Made by a program: the position numbers and the translations under genes | Part shown: piece after piece, positions 60,893 to 64,000 of the stretch | How the letters are laid out: every line of letters starts with the position of its first letter | How positions within the stretch are numbered: the first letter of the stretch is position 1 | NCBI GenBank assembly: GCA_018666155.1 | Contig: JABJAH010000023.1 | Coordinates: forward strand, 1-64,000 | DNA from: Rhodospirillaceae bacterium | GTDB lineage: Bacteria; Pseudomonadota; Alphaproteobacteria; Rhodospirillales; Rhodospirillaceae | DNA length: 64,000 nt | Direction of reading: 5' to 3' | Notes under the pieces: generated by a model | What the model saw: the letters and a program-made list of their open reading frames with translations, nothing else | The model's database searches: none | Told to the model about the DNA's origin: nothing

Positions 60893-62716
60893 ATGCACCG
60901 TTACAGAACGCATAATTGCGGCGCGCTGCGCCTCGAAGACGCTGGAAAACAAGCCCGTCTGTCCGGCTGGGTTCACCGCAAGCGCGACCATGGCAATTTG
61001 GTTTTTGTCGATCTGCGAGACCAGTTTGGGGTGACCCAATGTGTCGTTGATACGTCCAGCCCGGTCTTCTCTATCATCGACGCCGCGCGCTCTGAGACGG
61101 TGCTCTGTATCACGGGCAACGTGGTTGAGCGGACGGACGACACGGTGAATGACCGACTTCCAACTGGTAAAGTCGAAGTTCAAATTGACGAAGTTGAGGT
61201 GCTTTCCCAGACGGACGTCCTGCCGATCCAAGTCTACGGCGAAAATGATTACCCTGAAGATCTGCGGCTGAAGTACCGATACCTCGATCTTCGCCGGGAA
61301 GAGATGCGTAATAATATCCTGCTGCGCTCACAAGTTATTGCCAGCATTCGCCGTCGTATGATCGAGTCCGGCTTTACTGAATTTCAGACCCCTATTTTGA
61401 CAGCGTCGTCCCCTGAAGGTGCGCGCGACTTCCTGGTGCCCTCGAGGCTCCACCCAGGCCGCTTCTATGCGCTGCCCCAGGCGCCGCAAATCTTCAAACA
61501 GCTGGTTATGGTCTCGGGCTTTGATCGGTACTTTCAGATTGCGCCATGTTTCCGTGATGAAGACGGGCGCGCTGATCGCTCTCCTGGTGAGTTCTACCAA
61601 CTCGATTTGGAAATGGCTTTCGTTACTCAAGATGACGTCTTTGCGGCTATTGAACCCGTGATCGGTGGCATTTTCTCTGAGTTTGCGAACGGCAGAGCGG
61701 TCACGGAAGGGCAATGGCCCCGCATTCCCTATGCGGAAGCGATGCTCAAGTATGGCAGTGACAAGCCGGACCTACGTAATCCGTTGCTCATCACTGATGT
61801 TACGGAGTCTTTTGCCGGTTCTTCATTCGGCCTGTTTGCCAAGAATATTGAGAAGGGCTCAATTGTACGCGCAATACCCGCGCCGGGATCAGCCGGTCAG
61901 CCACGCAGTTATTTCGACAAGCTCAATGATTGGGCGCGTAGCGAAGGTGCCGGAGGACTCGGATATATCGTCTATGAGGCCGACGGTGGGGCTAAAGGAC
62001 CGATTGCTAAGAATCTTGATGAAGACCGCGTTGCCGCCATTCGCGACGCCACGGGAGTGGGGCCGGGCGATAGCGTATTCTTTGTCTGTGATAAGCCATC
62101 CGTTGCCGAAAAATTTGCTGGCCTGGTCCGCACTAAAGTTTGTGAGGAATTGGACCTTCTGGCCAAGGATCGTTTCGACATTTGCTGGATCGTGGATTAC
62201 CCCATGTACGAGCGGGATGAAGCGACCGGCCAAATTGACTTTAGCCACAATCCATTCTCCATGCCTCAAGGCGGTCTTGAAGCTCTGGAGACAAAAGACC
62301 CTCTTGATGTCATGGCGTTCCAATATGACATCGTTTGCAACGGCGTAGAGCTGTGTTCTGGGGCTATTCGGAACCATCGCCCCGATGTCATGATCAAAGC
62401 ATTCTCGATTGCCGGTTACGAGGAAAGTGTCATTGAAGAACGCTTTGGCGGCATGTTTAATGCGTTCAAGTACGGCGCCCCTCCGCACGGTGGCGCAGCG
62501 CCTGGGATTGACCGCATCGTCATGTTATTGGCCGATACACCGAACATTCGTGAGGTCACGTTGTTCCCCATGAACAACCAGGCCGAAGATCTCATGATGC
62601 AGGCGCCAAACGAAGTCGATGAAAAGCAGCTCAAGGAGCTTCACATCAAACTCGAATTACCCAAGGAAATCGATAAGGGTGGATCTGAAGATGGTGCCGC
62701 TCAAAAAGAGGCGTAG
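60893..62716 (+). CDS. aspS: Aspartyl-tRNA synthetase
   Basis: Class IIb synthetase of 607 residues, the long bacterial type with a GAD insertion. The N-terminal OB fold starts [17 protein letters not shown] and has [20 protein letters not shown]; motif 2 is [19 protein letters not shown] and motif 3 is [21 protein letters not shown] (two blocks). The frame is open to 60824, but the family begins at the Met at 60893. I cannot tell by eye if it is discriminating (tRNA(Asp) only) or also charges tRNA(Asn); the gatCAB operon and asnS are not in view. Its tRNA(Asp) product would also be the target of GluQRS at the start of this window. Confidence 0.97.
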   Translation: MHRYRTHNCGALRLEDAGKQARLSGWVHRKRDHGNLVFVDLRDQFGVTQCVVDTSSPVFSIIDAARSETVLCITGNVVERTDDTVNDRLPTGKVEVQIDEVEVLSQTDVLPIQVYGENDYPEDLRLKYRYLDLRREEMRNNILLRSQVIASIRRRMIESGFTEFQTPILTASSPEGARDFLVPSRLHPGRFYALPQAPQIFKQLVMVSGFDRYFQIAPCFRDEDGRADRSPGEFYQLDLEMAFVTQDDVFAAIEPVIGGIFSEFANGRAVTEGQWPRIPYAEAMLKYGSDKPDLRNPLLITDVTESFAGSSFGLFAKNIEKGSIVRAIPAPGSAGQPRSYFDKLNDWARSEGAGGLGYIVYEADGGAKGPIAKNLDEDRVAAIRDATGVGPGDSVFFVCDKPSVAEKFAGLVRTKVCEELDLLAKDRFDICWIVDYPMYERDEATGQIDFSHNPFSMPQGGLEALETKDPLDVMAFQYDIVCNGVELCSGAIRNHRPDVMIKAFSIAGYEESVIEERFGGMFNAFKYGAPPHGGAAPGIDRIVMLLADTPNIREVTLFPMNNQAEDLMMQAPNEVDEKQLKELHIKLELPKEIDKGGSEDGAAQKEA

Positions 62717-62721
62717 CGTAC

Positions 62722-63327
62722 CTATCGGGAGGCTTGCCGCTGGCTAAACCCGGGCGGTCTTCCATAACCCACCAACATGGCGTGAAAGCGGTCAAAGTAT
62801 CGCACCATGAGTTCGACATCGCCGGGAGGGTACTCGCTCAAATCTGGCGCTTTGTTAATTTGCTTGAGCAATTGATCAATCTGATCGATTTGCCAAGATT
62901 TGAGCTCGACGCTGACGGCGCTGTTCTGCTCGTAATGCTCCATAAAGTACCCAAGCGTTCGGTGTTGATCGGAGTACTTCAAAATCGAATTACGCAGCAT
63001 AAAAAGGTAGCTGATCATGAACTCGGCGCGGCCTCTGACCCAGCCTTGACGAGCGTACATATTCGCTTGGACGCCGCGGCTGACAGCAGCCTCCCCGCCA
63101 CGACTGCCGCCGATGGCACGATATTCCTTCAGAGCCTGATCCGTAGCCGCGATCGCGACTGGCCAATCTTTAATGATCTTTTCCACTTCTACCGTGGACA
63201 TAGTCGACGGTGTTTGAGCGGTATCGGTGTCTGAAAAGAAGCCATCCCAATCAAGACCAAACGCGAGGACTGCGATCAATGCAGAAACCGCGAGCGATAT
63301 GAAAAAGGCAAAGAGTCCTTTGCTCAT
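62722..63327 (-). CDS. Unrecognised membrane-anchored protein
   Basis: A 201-residue protein I do not recognise. One N-terminal hydrophobic helix (about residues 4-25, FAFFISLAVSALIAVLAFGL) is followed by a mostly helical region without Cys pairs, metal motifs or repeats. Notable segments are ARQGWVRGRAEFMISYLFML and KSWQIDQIDQLLKQI. The helix is not followed by a lipobox or clear cleavage site, so it is probably a single-pass inner-membrane protein with a periplasmic helical domain. Codon use and length resemble a real gene, and it sits convergent with aspS (5 bases apart). The GGDEF gene lies upstream on the same strand, 112 bases away. Confidence 0.75.
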   Translation of the reverse strand: MSKGLFAFFISLAVSALIAVLAFGLDWDGFFSDTDTAQTPSTMSTVEVEKIIKDWPVAIAATDQALKEYRAIGGSRGGEAAVSRGVQANMYARQGWVRGRAEFMISYLFMLRNSILKYSDQHRTLGYFMEHYEQNSAVSVELKSWQIDQIDQLLKQINKAPDLSEYPPGDVELMVRYFDRFHAMLVGYGRPPGFSQRQASR

Positions 63328-63439
63328 CCCGTAGAATCCACCCTAGCGTGATAAAGAAAAACTCTACCCCGAACACAGAAACGAAGTGTTAACAGCCTAA
63401 AAAGCGAGGAAAACTGGAAGGTTTGCCTGACGGTAGACG

Positions 63440-64000
63440 TCAGCGAACGGCGATGCCGTGTTTTTCTTTGCGTTCCATTTTGATCTTGTACATCGCCTTG
63501 TCGGCGCTATCCATGAGTTCGTGCAACCCAGCCCGGGACGTGTACATGTGAATGCCGCAACTCGCCTTGATTGGAATTTGAATCCCATTCCAGGATGCGT
63601 AGGCGTTGTTCAGCTTTTTATCTAACTCTTGTGCCCGGCGAAGACCGTTCCGTTTATTGGAGCGGGGCAAAAGAATAGCGAATTCGTCTCCACCCAACCG
63701 GCCGACATAGTCTGTCTCACGAACTTGACCCTGAAGAATCACTGACGCTGCACGTAAAACTTCGTCACCAGCCGCATGGCCATGGGTATCATTGATCGGT
63801 TTAAACTCGTCCAGATCCACAAAGATCATGACCCCGCCAACGCCGTGGCGTCGCGCGATCGATAGCTCGTGATCGAGTTGGGTTTCAAAGCCACGCTTGT
63901 TGAGGATCTGAGTCAGTTCGTCAGTCGTCGCCAGCGCTTCTAGCTCGGCAATGCGCTTATCCTGCACTTTTAGATGATCTGAAACTTCAGCCACCAAGGA
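63440..64000 (-). CDS. GGDEF-domain diguanylate cyclase, 5' partial
   Basis: The frame is still open at the window edge, so the N-terminus (possible sensor part) is missing. The visible part has a short coiled-coil lead (VQDKRIAELEALATTDELTQ), then the complete GGDEF domain: the substrate helix NKRGFETQLDHELSIARR, FVDLDEFKPINDTHGHAAGDEVL, the catalytic GGDEF (RLGGDEFAILL) and the inhibitory site R-E-T-D five residues before it. So it should make cyclic-di-GMP and be product-inhibited. The C-terminal ADKAMYKIKMERKEKHG is also typical. No EAL domain follows. The sensory input cannot be seen. Confidence 0.93.
   Translation of the reverse strand, partial: SLVAEVSDHLKVQDKRIAELEALATTDELTQILNKRGFETQLDHELSIARRHGVGGVMIFVDLDEFKPINDTHGHAAGDEVLRAASVILQGQVRETDYVGRLGGDEFAILLPRSNKRNGLRRAQELDKKLNNAYASWNGIQIPIKASCGIHMYTSRAGLHELMDSADKAMYKIKMERKEKHGIAVR

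Overview
The window is core chromosome of an alphaproteobacterium, most likely in or near the Rhodospirillales. The evidence is a complete alphaproteobacterial-style dcw cluster that runs on through lpxC, bamD, recN and ligA; a circularly permuted two-piece ssrA; an alpha-type SspB with an acidic tail; an FtsZ with a long Ala/Pro linker; and short Hda and GluQRS proteins. Base composition looks even throughout. I see no insertion sequence, prophage, CRISPR array, rRNA or tRNA gene.

Layout. Bases 1-5619 hold accessory metabolism: a Tat-exported M24 peptidase relative (5' end outside the window), gluQRS, an orphan response regulator, and a PPOX-family/GST pair divergent from a LysR gene with a clear dyad between them. 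Bases 5796-30310, all on the minus strand, hold the division and murein cluster. In transcription order it is mraZ-rsmH-ftsL-ftsI-murE-murF-mraY-murD-ftsW-murG-murC-murB-ddl-ftsQ-ftsA-ftsZ, then lpxC-bamD-recN-ligA. Most junctions overlap by 4 bases. rnpB (30535-30923), an AmpD-type amidase, a DMT transporter and rpoH lie upstream on the same strand.

Bases 33516-33819 are a divergent promoter region with a perfect 19-bp inverted repeat between rpoH and an acyl-CoA dehydrogenase of the DmdC/AcdA type, which is followed by a large AsmA-like gene. Bases 38964-43903 (minus) hold an RHH protein, class II fumarase, a small alpha/beta hydrolase, class I fumarase, sspB and the permuted ssrA. thyA-folA, mrp (opposite strand), hflK-hflC-degP, holC and ndk-purN follow. 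purM and a DUF2066 gene diverge from overlapping start codons, followed by hda, sixA (opposite strand), ppk1-ppx, rnd (opposite strand), aspS, an unrecognised membrane-anchored protein and a partial GGDEF gene.

How the genes work together. One nearly uninterrupted run makes the lipid-linked murein precursor, builds the septal ring, and supplies lipid A synthesis and outer-membrane assembly. A proteostasis group follows: ssrA tags stalled peptides, SspB hands them to ClpXP, HflKC and DegP act at the membrane and in the periplasm, and RpoH is the heat-shock sigma factor. A nucleotide and replication group contains thyA, folA, ndk, purN, purM, holC, hda and ligA. A polyphosphate pair is ppk1-ppx. 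I did not find a convincing new multi-gene system. The most interesting signals are regulatory or architectural: the symmetric rpoH/dehydrogenase promoters, the ssrA-terminator-sspB junction with an unusual tag, and the likely ATT start of purM.
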